Positions 7,398 to 16,777 of a stretch of DNA of 64,000 nucleotides are shown here, piece after piece; the stretch's first letter is position 1, and the number at the start of each line of letters is the position of its first letter. The translations under genes and the position numbers were made by a program. This DNA is from Flavobacterium limnosediminis JC2902 (lineage in GTDB: Bacteria > Bacteroidota > Bacteroidia > Flavobacteriales > Flavobacteriaceae): assembly GCF_000498535.1 (NCBI RefSeq), contig NZ_AVGG01000011.1, forward strand, positions 1 to 64,000. Reading direction: 5' to 3'. Below the pieces are notes generated by a model that was not told where the DNA came from, searched no databases, and saw nothing but the letters and a program-made list of their open reading frames with translations.

Positions 7398-9755
7398 ATG
7401 CAAAACAACGAATACAATACGCCACAAAACAATCCTGAGTTTAATCTGCGCGAAGAGATCGGAAGTTATCTGATACATTGGAAATGGTTCCTGATTGTAA
7501 CTTTAGTGTCATTAATCCTGGCCTATACCTATTTACGTTATGCGGTTTCACAGTACAAAGCATCAACAACCATCGTCGTAAAAGATGACAAAAAAGGAGG
7601 TTTGGCTTCTGAATTGGCTGCTTTTTCAGATTTAGGCATGCTGTCCGGCGTAAACAGTAATGTGGATAACGAAATCGAAGTTATCAAATCAAGAACACTT
7701 ATTGCATCATCGATTAAGGCTTTAAAATTAGACATCACTTATTACAATATAGGCAGGATTAAAGAGGGTGAAATGTATAAAGACAAGCCTGTTACAATGT
7801 ATTTCTCAAAAATTTCGGAAACTTTTTCAGAAAAAAAACACAGTTTCAGGGTAAAAATACGAACTGCTGAGAACTTCACTTTATACAATTCAACCGAAGA
7901 CCTGCTGGGTGATTTTACGTATAACAAACCTATTAAAATAGAAGAAGGTACTGAAATAGTTATCCTTAAAGATAAAGAATGGAAGTCGGATAAAAAGTAT
8001 GATATCGCAATCAGCTACAACCCGATTACAGATCTGACAGAAAATTACAAAAGTCGTCTTACTGTTGCGGCATTGAGCAAAAACTCAAGTGTTATCGAAT
8101 TGTCTTTTGTTGACCCCATTGCCGAAAAAGCAGAGGATTTTTTAGACATGCTGGTTTCAAATTACAACAGTGATGCGATAGCCGATAAAAAATATATTTC
8201 AGAAAATACGGCTCGATTTATTGAAAACCGTATACAATTAATCAATAAGGAATTAAAAGAAGTTGAATCAGATGTTGAATCTTTTAAGAAGGCAAATAAA
8301 GTAACCGATTTGGTATCAGAATCCGGACTGTATCTGGAAAATGCGAGTCAGTTTGAAAAAGGCGAAATAGAAACAGAAACCCAACTGAAGGTGGTAGCCA
8401 CCATGTTGCGTTATGTGAATACCGCTTCAAATACCGATTTGATTCCCGCAAATATTATTCCGACGGAGCAAGGTGCTGCTGCCTTAATCGGGGAATACAA
8501 TCAATTGGTTCTGGAACGCAACCGGTTGTTAAAAAGTGCCGGGTCCAAAAACACATTGGTTTTAAATTTAGAAAAGAAAACAGACGCCCTAAGAGCGAAT
8601 ATAGTTTCTTCTTTGCGCAGTCTGCAGACTTCATTAGAAATTAAACGAAAAGATTTAGCATACCAAAACAGTGTTTTAGGAGGTAAAATAGCGCAAATTC
8701 CAACTCAGGAAAAATTATTCAGGGATATAAGCCGAAAACAAAGCATCAAAGAAGCCTTGTATTTGTATTTGCTTCAAAAACGTGAAGAAACAGCTATTTC
8801 CCTGGCAGTAACAGCTCCCAATGCAAAAATTATTGACCCGGCTATCGCTGCTAAAATCCCAGTATCTCCTAAACGGTCTGTAATTTATTTGGCTGCGCTG
8901 TTGTTAGGACTTCTCATTCCCTTTGCGGTAATTTATATACTGAAATTAGTGGATACAAAAGTAAAAACGCGATTGGATGTAGAACTGGCGACGTCGATGC
9001 CTTTTATAGGAGATGTTCCGAAAGCCGATAATTCCAATCAGATTATAAGTACTGACAGCAATTCAAGCACTGCAGAAGCGTTACGGATTATCAGAACCAA
9101 TTTAGAGTTTCTTTTAAGTGATGTTCATGAAAGCGGTGCCAAAACCATATTCTTAACTTCCACTTTCCCTAAAGAAGGAAAAACGTTTGTTTCGGCAAAT
9201 CTAGCTTCAACCATTGCGTTATCAGACAAAAAAGTATTGCTAATGGGGATGGATATCCGAAATCCGAGATTGAGCGATTATTTCAAGGTTACAAATAAGG
9301 GCGTAACCAGTTATTTGGCTTCAAAAGATTCGGATTCCTTGGAAGAGTATATTACCAAAGTGGAAGGATTTTCTAATTTTCATGTTATTCCGGGGGGAAT
9401 TATCCCTCCCAACCCGGCAGAGTTGTTAATGAGTAAGAAAGTCGGATTGCTTTTTGAAAAAATTAAAAAGGAATACGATTATATTATTGTGGACACGGCA
9501 CCGGCAAGTTTGGTTACAGACACCTTATTAATTTCAAAATATGCCGATGCATTTATATATGTGGTAAGAGCCAACGTCCTTGATAAAAGAATGCTTTCTC
9601 TTCCTGAAAAATTGTATCAGGAAAAAAAATTGCCTAATATGTCCATAGTGATAAACGATACCGATTCCAAAAAAGGGTATGGTTACGGCTATGGCTACGG
9701 TTACGGAGTTGAAGAAAAAACTATCCCTTTTTGGAAAAAATTCTTTAACCGATAA
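7398..9755 (+). CDS. Wzc-type tyrosine autokinase / polysaccharide co-polymerase, copy 1
   Basis: A 785-residue inner-membrane protein. Wzz-like periplasmic domain between two membrane helices (about 29-50 and 493-516), with coiled coil around 265-300 and 390-430. The cytoplasmic BY-kinase domain has Walker A STFPKEGKTF (588-597), Walker A' MGMDIRNPRL (616-625) and Walker B YIIVDTAP (695-702). The tail has a Gly-Tyr run (761-769) that supplies the autophosphorylated tyrosines. It regulates chain length and export with the OPX protein at 6430 and is the expected target of the phosphatase at 1935. A 197-base gap separates it from the OPX gene. A paralogue lies at 30033. Confidence 0.92.
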   Translation: MQNNEYNTPQNNPEFNLREEIGSYLIHWKWFLIVTLVSLILAYTYLRYAVSQYKASTTIVVKDDKKGGLASELAAFSDLGMLSGVNSNVDNEIEVIKSRTLIASSIKALKLDITYYNIGRIKEGEMYKDKPVTMYFSKISETFSEKKHSFRVKIRTAENFTLYNSTEDLLGDFTYNKPIKIEEGTEIVILKDKEWKSDKKYDIAISYNPITDLTENYKSRLTVAALSKNSSVIELSFVDPIAEKAEDFLDMLVSNYNSDAIADKKYISENTARFIENRIQLINKELKEVESDVESFKKANKVTDLVSESGLYLENASQFEKGEIETETQLKVVATMLRYVNTASNTDLIPANIIPTEQGAAALIGEYNQLVLERNRLLKSAGSKNTLVLNLEKKTDALRANIVSSLRSLQTSLEIKRKDLAYQNSVLGGKIAQIPTQEKLFRDISRKQSIKEALYLYLLQKREETAISLAVTAPNAKIIDPAIAAKIPVSPKRSVIYLAALLLGLLIPFAVIYILKLVDTKVKTRLDVELATSMPFIGDVPKADNSNQIISTDSNSSTAEALRIIRTNLEFLLSDVHESGAKTIFLTSTFPKEGKTFVSANLASTIALSDKKVLLMGMDIRNPRLSDYFKVTNKGVTSYLASKDSDSLEEYITKVEGFSNFHVIPGGIIPPNPAELLMSKKVGLLFEKIKKEYDYIIVDTAPASLVTDTLLISKYADAFIYVVRANVLDKRMLSLPEKLYQEKKLPNMSIVINDTDSKKGYGYGYGYGYGVEEKTIPFWKKFFNR
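9675..9709 (+). repeat. Gly-Tyr codon repeat in kinase tail, copy 1
   Basis: Repeated GGN-TAY codons (GGTTACGGCTATGGCTACGG type) encode the tyrosine cluster of the first Wzc. The 6-base period can change by slippage without breaking frame. Confidence 0.65.
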
Positions 9756-9780
9756 AACAGGATTGCGATGCCTTACAATA

Positions 9781-9821
9781 AAAAACACAGACCTCAAGTA
9801 AATCGATAAGTCTGTGTTTTT
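9781..9821. terminator. bidirectional hairpin terminator after the first Wzc gene
   Basis: AAAAACACAGAC (9781-9792) pairs with GTCTGTGTTTTT (9810-9821) around a 17-base loop, with an A run on one side and a T run on the other. It can end transcription from both converging capsule operons. Confidence 0.75.
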
Positions 9822-10016
9822 TTTTGCTGCTATACTCAGTTTCGGTTTTTGAAGTCGCTATTCCGTTTCAGTTTGCAGTATTTGTTTTCAGTCGCAGGAG
9901 AAACCTCTGTTAACACAACTCGGGAGGACACGAAAGTTCTATTCGAGTGTGAAGCAATCTCTTTCGCTTTCTCGCTAATAAACTACACCCTGATGTGTTC
10001 TTATCCCAAAAAGGAA

Positions 10017-10625
10017 CTATTTAAAAGGATTATGCTCCTTTATGATTCTGGCCGGATTTCCTACTGCAGTAACATTATCCGGAAGATCTTTTAAAACGAC
10101 CGCGCCGGCACCTACCATACACCATTTACCTACCTTTATCCCTTGAAGAACAACGGCACCTGCTCCAATTTGCGTTCCTTCTCCAACGAAAACATTGCCT
10201 GCAAGTGTGGCATTGGGAGAAAGATGAACATAGTCTTCCAAAATGCAATCGTGTTCCACTACAGCGCCTGAATTAACTATCACGTGTTTTCCGATTTCAG
10301 TATCGGAATTAACCACCGCATTGGGCATCACCACTGATCCCTCCCCAAGAGTAGCTGTAGAATCAATAACAGCCGTTGGATGTATTCCGATTTCATAAAT
10401 AGCCGATAACCGCTCTGCGATTTTTTTCCGAATGGCATTATTGCCAACAGCTATTAAAAAAGGCAATGCAGTCACCTCCTGCAGTTGTCCCGTACTAAAA
10501 ACAGGCATCCCCATAAAGGTTATTCCTTTAGGACTATCGTCTACAAAAGCGGTCAATTGCATTTTCATAGCCTCTACAATCGATTTTACAACCTTACCAT
10601 GTCCACTGGCTCCAAAAATATACAT
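10017..10625 (-). CDS. sugar O/N-acetyltransferase, NeuD/PglD family
   Basis: A 202-residue acyltransferase. The N-terminal Rossmann-like half starts MYIFGASGHGKV, a PglD/NeuD signature for binding the nucleotide sugar. The C-terminal half is a left-handed beta-helix of hexapeptide repeats (VVMPNAVVNSDTEIG, VVEHDCILEDYVHLSPNATLAG) that binds acetyl-CoA; His114 in EHD is the likely catalytic base. In the bacillosamine route, PglD acetylates UDP-4-amino-4,6-dideoxy-GlcNAc. It is the last gene of the long minus-strand operon, directly behind the PglC-like transferase (1-base gap), as in Campylobacter-type pgl arrangements. O-acetylation of another sugar is the alternative. Confidence 0.85.
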   Translation of the reverse strand: MYIFGASGHGKVVKSIVEAMKMQLTAFVDDSPKGITFMGMPVFSTGQLQEVTALPFLIAVGNNAIRKKIAERLSAIYEIGIHPTAVIDSTATLGEGSVVMPNAVVNSDTEIGKHVIVNSGAVVEHDCILEDYVHLSPNATLAGNVFVGEGTQIGAGAVVLQGIKVGKWCMVGAGAVVLKDLPDNVTAVGNPARIIKEHNPFK

Positions 10626-10626
10626 C

Positions 10627-11229
10627 TTAATTTCCTTTAAAACGTTCCATAGTCACCTGTCCTTCTGCACTGATCCCTTCACTTATAAATACTTTCCTGA
10701 CAGTCAGAAAAAGTATTTTCACATCCAGTAAAAAACTCAGATGATCCACATACCAAACATCATACTCAAATTTCTGATGCCAGCCGATGGCATTACGTCC
10801 ATTCACCTGTGCCCATCCCGTAATTCCCGGGCGTGCTTCATGACGGCGCTTTTGAACGTCATTGTACAAAGGTAAATATTCCGGCAATAACGGTCGTGGT
10901 CCTATCAGGCTCATATCTCCTTTCAATACATTCAACAGTTGAGGAATCTCATCCAAAGACGTTTTTCTCACAAAACTGCCAATAGATGTCAGTCTTTCAG
11001 AATCGGGTAGTAAATTCCCCTGAGTATCTTTTTTATCATTCATGGTCTTGAATTTGATGATTTTGAACAGGCACTCATTTTTTCCGGGACGAACCTGAAA
11101 AAAGAAAGGTTTGCCTTGGTTGGCAATATACAGTCCAATTGTCACCAACAGAAAAACAGGTAATAAAATTATAAACCCTGTCAAAGCAGCTGAAAAATCG
11201 AATATTCGTTTAATATAATTTTTATACAT
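10627..11229 (-). CDS. initiating phosphoglycosyltransferase (PglC-like bacterial sugar transferase)
   Basis: A 200-residue monotopic membrane enzyme that moves a phosphosugar from a UDP-sugar to undecaprenyl phosphate, the first step of repeat-unit assembly. One N-terminal hydrophobic re-entrant segment (about 12-34) precedes the catalytic domain, whose Asp93-Glu94 dyad (SLDEIPQLLNV) matches the position known for PglC. IGPRP and the RPGITGWAQVNGRN stretch are intact. Its short length (no multi-helix N-terminal half as in WbaP/WcaJ) fits PglC. It overlaps the glycosyltransferase upstream by 8 bases. The most likely donor here is UDP-diacetylbacillosamine. Confidence 0.88.
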   Translation of the reverse strand: MYKNYIKRIFDFSAALTGFIILLPVFLLVTIGLYIANQGKPFFFQVRPGKNECLFKIIKFKTMNDKKDTQGNLLPDSERLTSIGSFVRKTSLDEIPQLLNVLKGDMSLIGPRPLLPEYLPLYNDVQKRRHEARPGITGWAQVNGRNAIGWHQKFEYDVWYVDHLSFLLDVKILFLTVRKVFISEGISAEGQVTMERFKGN

Positions 11230-12382
11230 TTTGTTCTAATCGTCTATATTCTTCCAACAAAGCTTCCCAAACCACTTTTTGCTTATATCGGGAAGTAATC
11301 ATTGCTCGCGCGTTTAATTTTAGTTGTTGATACAGCGCCGTGTCCTTCATCATTTTTATCATCGCTACCTCAAGTGCCTTATCATCTTTAGCCGGAATAA
11401 TCATTCCGTTTTGTCCTTCTGCAATTATTTCATTACAGCCGTTTATATCCGTTACTATTGACGGTAACTCCATGGCTCCGGACTGCATCACTACATTAGG
11501 GAAACCTTCGCGATAACTCGGAAACACCAAAGCATCACTTATTGCAAAATAAGATCTCACTTCCTTTTGAAAACCTACAGATTTTATTTTAGGATTTTGT
11601 TTTATAGCATCAAGTGTAGTGGGCTTTAACGGATCAAGTTCTGATTCTAAAGGCCCTACCAATAACAATTTTACGTTTTCAGACTCAGCGGATAGTCTTT
11701 CAAAAGCAGTTACCAATTCGTTGATTCCTTTATCGCCTGCTAAACGTCCGACGAAAATAAATACAAAAGCGCCTTCGTCAATTCCTAATTCCGTTTTCAG
11801 ACGTTCCTGATCGGTTGTAGAAATCTGTTTTCTTGAAAAATATTGGGTATCAATGCCATTTACGTTGCCATTAGCTAGAACTTTCAAAGGTTTGGAAGTA
11901 ATTTTATAATGAATCAAATCGTTTTTTACTCCCTGTCCTTCCGGATAAATGTTGGAGGCACAAAAACACAAAAGCCGATCCATTGTTATTAAAATCTTTT
12001 GCAAAAAACCTCTTTTACTCGGAAATATCAGTCCGGTAAAAGTATGTATTCTGACAGGTACTCCAGCCATTTTTCCAGCCATCATGGTAAGCAACCCTGC
12101 TTTTGGGGTTATCGAATGTACTATCCGCGGTTTTTCTTTTTTAAATAACCTGTAAAGTTGCCACAACGATATAATATCTTTAATTGGACTTATTGGACGC
12201 TCCATGGTAACCTCCGCCACTCTGACCTGCTCTCTTTGTGCCACATTGGCTAAATGAGCATCAGTTCCTGAAACGGCTACCACTTCAAAGGCTTGATTCA
12301 AATAGTGTAACTGCCCTTTAAGAAGATAATCTAAAGAAAGAGGAACTGTAGCGGTACGGATTACTTTAATTTTTTCAGACAC
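11222..12382 (-). CDS. glycosyltransferase family 4 (GT-B fold)
   Basis: A 386-residue retaining glycosyltransferase. The donor-binding half contains FVFIFVGRLAGDKGINELV and SYREGFPNVVMQSGA. In the latter the second Glu of the EX7E motif is Gln. It overlaps the PglC-like gene by 8 bases, so it may add the second sugar to the lipid-linked acceptor, as PglA does, but the donor cannot be read from sequence. The ATG overlaps the end of its upstream neighbour by 8 bases, showing translational coupling through this part of the operon. Confidence 0.85.
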   Translation of the reverse strand: MSEKIKVIRTATVPLSLDYLLKGQLHYLNQAFEVVAVSGTDAHLANVAQREQVRVAEVTMERPISPIKDIISLWQLYRLFKKEKPRIVHSITPKAGLLTMMAGKMAGVPVRIHTFTGLIFPSKRGFLQKILITMDRLLCFCASNIYPEGQGVKNDLIHYKITSKPLKVLANGNVNGIDTQYFSRKQISTTDQERLKTELGIDEGAFVFIFVGRLAGDKGINELVTAFERLSAESENVKLLLVGPLESELDPLKPTTLDAIKQNPKIKSVGFQKEVRSYFAISDALVFPSYREGFPNVVMQSGAMELPSIVTDINGCNEIIAEGQNGMIIPAKDDKALEVAMIKMMKDTALYQQLKLNARAMITSRYKQKVVWEALLEEYRRLEQNV

Positions 12383-13472
12383 TTTTATATAATGCTATAT
12401 GTTTTTGAATCATTAACTGAATATCGTATTGCTGGGCCCTCAGTTGGCAGTTTGCCACCGTTTGATTATACAGTTCTTCATTCTCTAAAAGTTCCTGTAT
12501 CCGGTTGGCCAAATCTTTTGGATTACTACATTCGAATAGTATTCCCGCGCCACTGACAATTTCAGAAAGTCCGGGAACGTCAGATGCTACAAATGCTCTG
12601 CCGGAAGCCATTCCTTCAATGCTGGACAAGGACAAACCTTCATAATTGGATGATAATAAAATTAAATCTGCTGTTTTCAATAGTCGGGGAATATCCATTC
12701 GTTGTCCGACAAAGAAAACTCTTTTTTCCAATGACATTTCTGCTACCAGATTTTCGCACTCTTGCCTGGTTTCCCCATCTCCTACTAATACCAAAACAAC
12801 ATCATCCGGTAATAAACCCATTGCTTTTATCAATGTTTTTTGATCCTTTTGAGGCCGGAAAGCGGAAACCTGAAGTAATAATTTATCGGAATTTTTAACA
12901 GACGGCTGTATATCTGATCTGGAAATAGGATTTGCCTTTGTTATCGTTTCCAGATTCACCCCATTATTAATAATTGTAAATTTATTTTCAAATGCCGGCA
13001 GATACTTTTTATAAATATCTGATATTTCATCAGATATACAAACCAATTTTTCGTAATGTGAGTAAATGAACCGTTCAATAAATTGAAAATAACTTTTTTG
13101 AATTCTTCTGTTGGTAGTATTGTGTTCGGTAAAAATTAACTTGCATTTACCCCCGATCAGGATATTTGCCAAAACGGTGAAATACTGCGCTGGGAACAGA
13201 TGTACATGCGCAATATCATAATTTTTCAAATGCTTTCGAAGTTTAAGAATGTGAGATAACGAATAAATATCCTTGTAATTTTCAGACTCCTGTAATACAA
13301 TTACATTACAAATGTCTAACTCTTTCAATGCGTTTACAAACTGATGGTTATTGTTCCAGAACAACAGAATATCCATCTCTATACCTGCCTTGCGATATAA
13401 AGGAATGGTATCCAGCAATAACTTTTCTGCTCCTCCCGTTCCCAGTGAGTTTATGATTTGCAATACTCTCAT
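12375..13472 (-). CDS. glycosyltransferase family 4 (GT-B fold)
   Basis: A 365-residue cytoplasmic glycosyltransferase. The N-terminal acceptor half opens with MRVLQIINSLGTGGAEKLLLD, typical of GT4, given here as two parts: MRVLQIINSLG and TGGAEKLL. The C-terminal half has QVSAFRPQKDQ, VLVGDGETRQ and the full EX7E pattern in SNYEGLSLSSIEGMASG. It is tightly packed between the polymerase-like gene (6-base gap upstream) and the next glycosyltransferase (8-base overlap downstream). The transferred sugar is unknown. Confidence 0.87.
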   Translation of the reverse strand: MRVLQIINSLGTGGAEKLLLDTIPLYRKAGIEMDILLFWNNNHQFVNALKELDICNVIVLQESENYKDIYSLSHILKLRKHLKNYDIAHVHLFPAQYFTVLANILIGGKCKLIFTEHNTTNRRIQKSYFQFIERFIYSHYEKLVCISDEISDIYKKYLPAFENKFTIINNGVNLETITKANPISRSDIQPSVKNSDKLLLQVSAFRPQKDQKTLIKAMGLLPDDVVLVLVGDGETRQECENLVAEMSLEKRVFFVGQRMDIPRLLKTADLILLSSNYEGLSLSSIEGMASGRAFVASDVPGLSEIVSGAGILFECSNPKDLANRIQELLENEELYNQTVANCQLRAQQYDIQLMIQKHIALYKSV

Positions 13473-13478
13473 GGAATA

Positions 13479-14597
13479 TTAAATATTTAACCGAATTGAT
13501 ATATTATCATCGTTATTTATCGACATTGACATAAAAATCGCACTAAATGCCCAAAACATTGTATTCAATGCAATATCACCCGAAAATTGTACAACTATAA
13601 AACTGTAAAGCCATAAATAACTAAACAAAAAATTCTTATTCTTTAAAAATTTGTCGAATAATAATACTACCATACCTAGAAAAGGGATTAATCCAATAAT
13701 TCCGAATTCTGCTGCAATTTCCAAAAAAATATTATGAGCACTTTGATATTCACCAACTATATTTGCTGACCCGGCTATACCGATTCCACAAAAAGGATGA
13801 TTCAAAAAATAATTCAAATTCTTAATATATATATCAACTCTAGGGTCACTTAGAACTCCTTCAAGTGTCAAATCGGCAATAAATTTTTCGATTACAAAAA
13901 AATAAAAAAAGATACCTAAAAATATGGCCATCAATAGATAAGCAGAATTTTTCCTGGAATAAAAAGCAAAAACCGAAAGAAGAATAGCCAGTATGGGTCC
14001 AATTTCATTCAAAATCAACATACAAAAAATCAAACTGATTGCTAATGTAATTTTAAGCATTTTATTCTTAAGATAAAAAAAAGACGCAAGAACCCCTAAA
14101 CCCATTGCTCTCGAAATATAAATAACATCGGTATTTGCTTCGGTTATCATTGACCACTTAAGTTCTTCAATTCCTCCAAATTTTTTTAAATATCCAAACA
14201 ACACTAATAGGTTAATCACTGCGAAAAAAATAATGGCCTTGGGCAAATATCTGTACAGTTCCGGTTTTATTGAACTGGAAAAAAATGACAATAATAAACC
14301 ACTTCCAAAAAATAAAAAATATTTCCTTTCAGAAAATTCATCAAAAGAAGTAAATAAATAAGAAAAACTAGCTACTATGAACAACAACATAAATAATCTA
14401 GTATAATTATTGAATTTTAATTGTAACTTTTTTGAAAGTAACCCAACCAAAAACAAAATACTCAATATAGCTAAAACTGTATTGTATACACTATTTAGAC
14501 TTAATTCATACAGGAAATTTAATCCTCCAATACCAGACATCCCTAAAACAAAAAAAAAGAGACTGTACAAATAGGTTAAATTAAAATTTGTTTTCAT
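13479..14597 (-). CDS. O-antigen ligase/polymerase-like membrane protein (Wzy type)
   Basis: A 372-residue protein with about ten to twelve membrane helices. Between later helices lies a periplasmic loop with the Wzy_C/O-antigen-ligase pattern: NHPFCGIGIAGSAN followed by SAHNIFLEIAAEFGIIGL. In a locus with a Wzx flippase and Wzc kinase this is the expected repeat-unit polymerase. It sits inside the glycosyltransferase block with 4-6-base gaps on both sides. The gene is clearly more AT-rich than the flanking housekeeping genes, as is usual for capsule polymerases. A ligase role is the alternative, less likely in this context. Confidence 0.82.
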   Translation of the reverse strand: MKTNFNLTYLYSLFFFVLGMSGIGGLNFLYELSLNSVYNTVLAILSILFLVGLLSKKLQLKFNNYTRLFMLLFIVASFSYLFTSFDEFSERKYFLFFGSGLLLSFFSSSIKPELYRYLPKAIIFFAVINLLVLFGYLKKFGGIEELKWSMITEANTDVIYISRAMGLGVLASFFYLKNKMLKITLAISLIFCMLILNEIGPILAILLSVFAFYSRKNSAYLLMAIFLGIFFYFFVIEKFIADLTLEGVLSDPRVDIYIKNLNYFLNHPFCGIGIAGSANIVGEYQSAHNIFLEIAAEFGIIGLIPFLGMVVLLFDKFLKNKNFLFSYLWLYSFIVVQFSGDIALNTMFWAFSAIFMSMSINNDDNISIRLNI

Positions 14598-14601
14598 TTA
14601 T

Positions 14602-15711
14602 CTAACTGTTATAAATCAAGTTTTTAATAGACTCAAATCTGGTATTCCAAGAAAATTTATCACCCCATTCCTTTAAATTCATTTTATATATTAATTCGGT
14701 GTTTTCTATAAAATCAATTTTTAAACATTTGGAAATTTTGTACGAATACTCAACGGGAACATATTCACTGATTACCTCCCCTATATTGTTAAACTTAATA
14801 AAATCACACATTTCATCCATATCTGAAGTCAATATAGGCAACCTTGCATTGATATAATCATAGGTCTTAAGGGCACTTATCGTCTGAGGCCTTCCCCTAT
14901 TTTGTGAGAATGTGGAAATCCCTAAATGACATTTTTTTAAAATTATATTTAATTCACTTTGGGACATTGGAGGCAAAAATGAAACATTATTTTCAAGATG
15001 TAATTCTTCTGCCCTTTGCTTTAAAAATTCTTTCTGACTCCCGTCACCAATAATCAGCAATTTTACAGCGCTGTCAACATTTTTAACATAAAGATTATAT
15101 CCTTCTAAAAACATATCTAAACCCTGATATTCAACAACATTACCAATAAAAACAATAGTTTTCTCTTCAAATTTATTACTATCATCATAGTTTTGAGGCA
15201 AAAAATCAAATCCAAGCGACACTTTATGAATTTTACTATGGGGAACATTGAAATTAACATGAATTAATTCTCCGTAACCCTTAGAAGCAACAAACTTACG
15301 AGACAATTTGTATATGTTCCTAAATAAAGGTTTGGATATCTTTTTGGAAATCGGCAAATCGTCTATGGTCACACCATTAATTTCTGTATATAATTTAATC
15401 CTAAATAAAAAACTGGCTATGTAAGGGCTAATAACTAATCCTGATTCTCTGAAATAAATTCTATTGACTCCATTGAAAAAGTAATTTTTACAAATGAGGT
15501 GAAAAAGAGCAAAGTTCCAATAAATCAAACGAAATAATTTATTCTTAGGAAAGTGTATTGTGGAGTACTTTTTGTTTTCACTTTGGGTAAAAGATATAAC
15601 AAAAACATCAAAATGAGATTGCATGAAAGTAGTTAGCTTACGAAAATGATTGCTATCACCTTTTATTTCATTCATATCAACTAACCCAATGAATACTATT
15701 TTCTCTCTCAT
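14602..15711 (-). CDS. glycosyltransferase, GT4-like
   Basis: A 369-residue GT-B glycosyltransferase. The C-terminal domain contains TIVFIGNVVEYQGLDMFLEG, KLLIIGDGSQKEFL and FLPPMSQSELNIILKKC; the EX7E motif is not in canonical form (the region reads RPQTISALKTYDYINA), so catalytic residues differ from its neighbours. The sequence is AT-rich with poly-A tracts. A 70-base gap follows before the next gene downstream of its promoter-proximal side. Donor and acceptor cannot be stated. Confidence 0.75.
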   Translation of the reverse strand: MREKIVFIGLVDMNEIKGDSNHFRKLTTFMQSHFDVFVISFTQSENKKYSTIHFPKNKLFRLIYWNFALFHLICKNYFFNGVNRIYFRESGLVISPYIASFLFRIKLYTEINGVTIDDLPISKKISKPLFRNIYKLSRKFVASKGYGELIHVNFNVPHSKIHKVSLGFDFLPQNYDDSNKFEEKTIVFIGNVVEYQGLDMFLEGYNLYVKNVDSAVKLLIIGDGSQKEFLKQRAEELHLENNVSFLPPMSQSELNIILKKCHLGISTFSQNRGRPQTISALKTYDYINARLPILTSDMDEMCDFIKFNNIGEVISEYVPVEYSYKISKCLKIDFIENTELIYKMNLKEWGDKFSWNTRFESIKNLIYNS

Positions 15712-15781
15712 TTATTTTAATATTTTTTATAATGCTCTGTTTCAATACCATTAATTTTAATGATAAAGTAGCCTGATTAAC

Positions 15782-16777
15782 TTATAAACTGTTATATATT
15801 TTCAAATGTCGCTCAATGACTTTTTCTTCAGAAAAATTATTTAATGCGATTTCTTTAATGCTTTTATTTACTTCTTCATTACTCAATACTTTTTTAACCT
15901 TCGACTTTATATCTCCAATAGAATTTGGATTTATATATTCTATTTCATCTTTAAAATACTGTTTAATTGTAAAGGTGTTACTTGTACATATTAAAGGAAT
16001 ATTGCACAAAGCGGCCTCTATTACCGTATTTGGAGATATTTCTTTAAAACTGGCAAGAATAAATAAACTCGAATTCTTATATGCTGAAATCAACTCTTCA
16101 CTTGAATAGGTTATATCTTCTATAATCTGAACAAAATCATATTGTTCGATTTCCTTTACATATTCTTTATCAATTTTCTCACCGATCAAAATCAATTTAA
16201 TACCCAAATCTTTAATCGCCTCCGCTATTGAAAGTTGATTTTTATTTTGCTCTATTCTGCCCACGCTCAAAATGTAAGGCTCATTAATATTGTATTTCTC
16301 TAAAAAAATAGTTGTTTTTTCTTTAATGAACAAATTCGTGTTGATAGCATTAGGTACAACAAAAATTTTCGCTTCGTCAACATTATATTTTTTAACTAAA
16401 AAACTCTTTTCTGAATCAGATAAAGCAATTAAAGCGTCTGAATTTTCAATTATTTTTCTTCTGAAATTACTTATAAAAAAAGGAATTTTACTGGTATACT
16501 TAGAAACCAGGTACTGCAAATAATTATTAGGAAGTTCATGAATAACATGAGTGACCGTTTTTAACCTATTTCTTTTTGCCTCCAAAAAAACGTCATAATT
16601 ACCGTATTGCGGTTTAAAAGTAGTCAGAATATCGAACTTCTTTACTGAAATTGAGGGATTAAAAATTTCTATCTGGTAATTTTTTTCAAGCAATAACCGT
16701 TGATGTTCTAAAACTCTTTTTTGAATACCTCCTTTGTTTTGAAAAATATGAGGATATGGATTAATTAATATTTTCAT
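15782..16777 (-). CDS. glycosyltransferase family 4
   Basis: A 331-residue glycosyltransferase. The start MKILINPYPHIF at 16777 is typical of GT4 proteins; an in-frame ATG at 16822 would add 15 residues lying wholly inside the upstream gene and is less likely. The C-terminal half shows YILSVGRIEQNKNQ and FILASFKEISPNTVIEAA (EX7E). Its start overlaps the PIG-L gene by 17 bases, so translation is probably coupled. The gene is low in GC. Substrate unknown. Confidence 0.8.
   Translation of the reverse strand: MKILINPYPHIFQNKGGIQKRVLEHQRLLLEKNYQIEIFNPSISVKKFDILTTFKPQYGNYDVFLEAKRNRLKTVTHVIHELPNNYLQYLVSKYTSKIPFFISNFRRKIIENSDALIALSDSEKSFLVKKYNVDEAKIFVVPNAINTNLFIKEKTTIFLEKYNINEPYILSVGRIEQNKNQLSIAEAIKDLGIKLILIGEKIDKEYVKEIEQYDFVQIIEDITYSSEELISAYKNSSLFILASFKEISPNTVIEAALCNIPLICTSNTFTIKQYFKDEIEYINPNSIGDIKSKVKKVLSNEEVNKSIKEIALNNFSEEKVIERHLKIYNSL

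Noticed and set aside
9822..10016. Small plus-strand frame 9849-10094 between the two capsule operons
   Set aside because: It runs into the acetyltransferase gene on the other strand, starts after a terminator and has no family; the spacer looks like repeat debris (for example GTGTGAAGCAATCTC near 9948).
11600..11620. Frameshift or damage suggested by the Gln in the EX7E motif of the glycosyltransferase at 11222
   Set aside because: Frame is intact on both sides and the surrounding residues are well formed; a family variation is more likely than damage.
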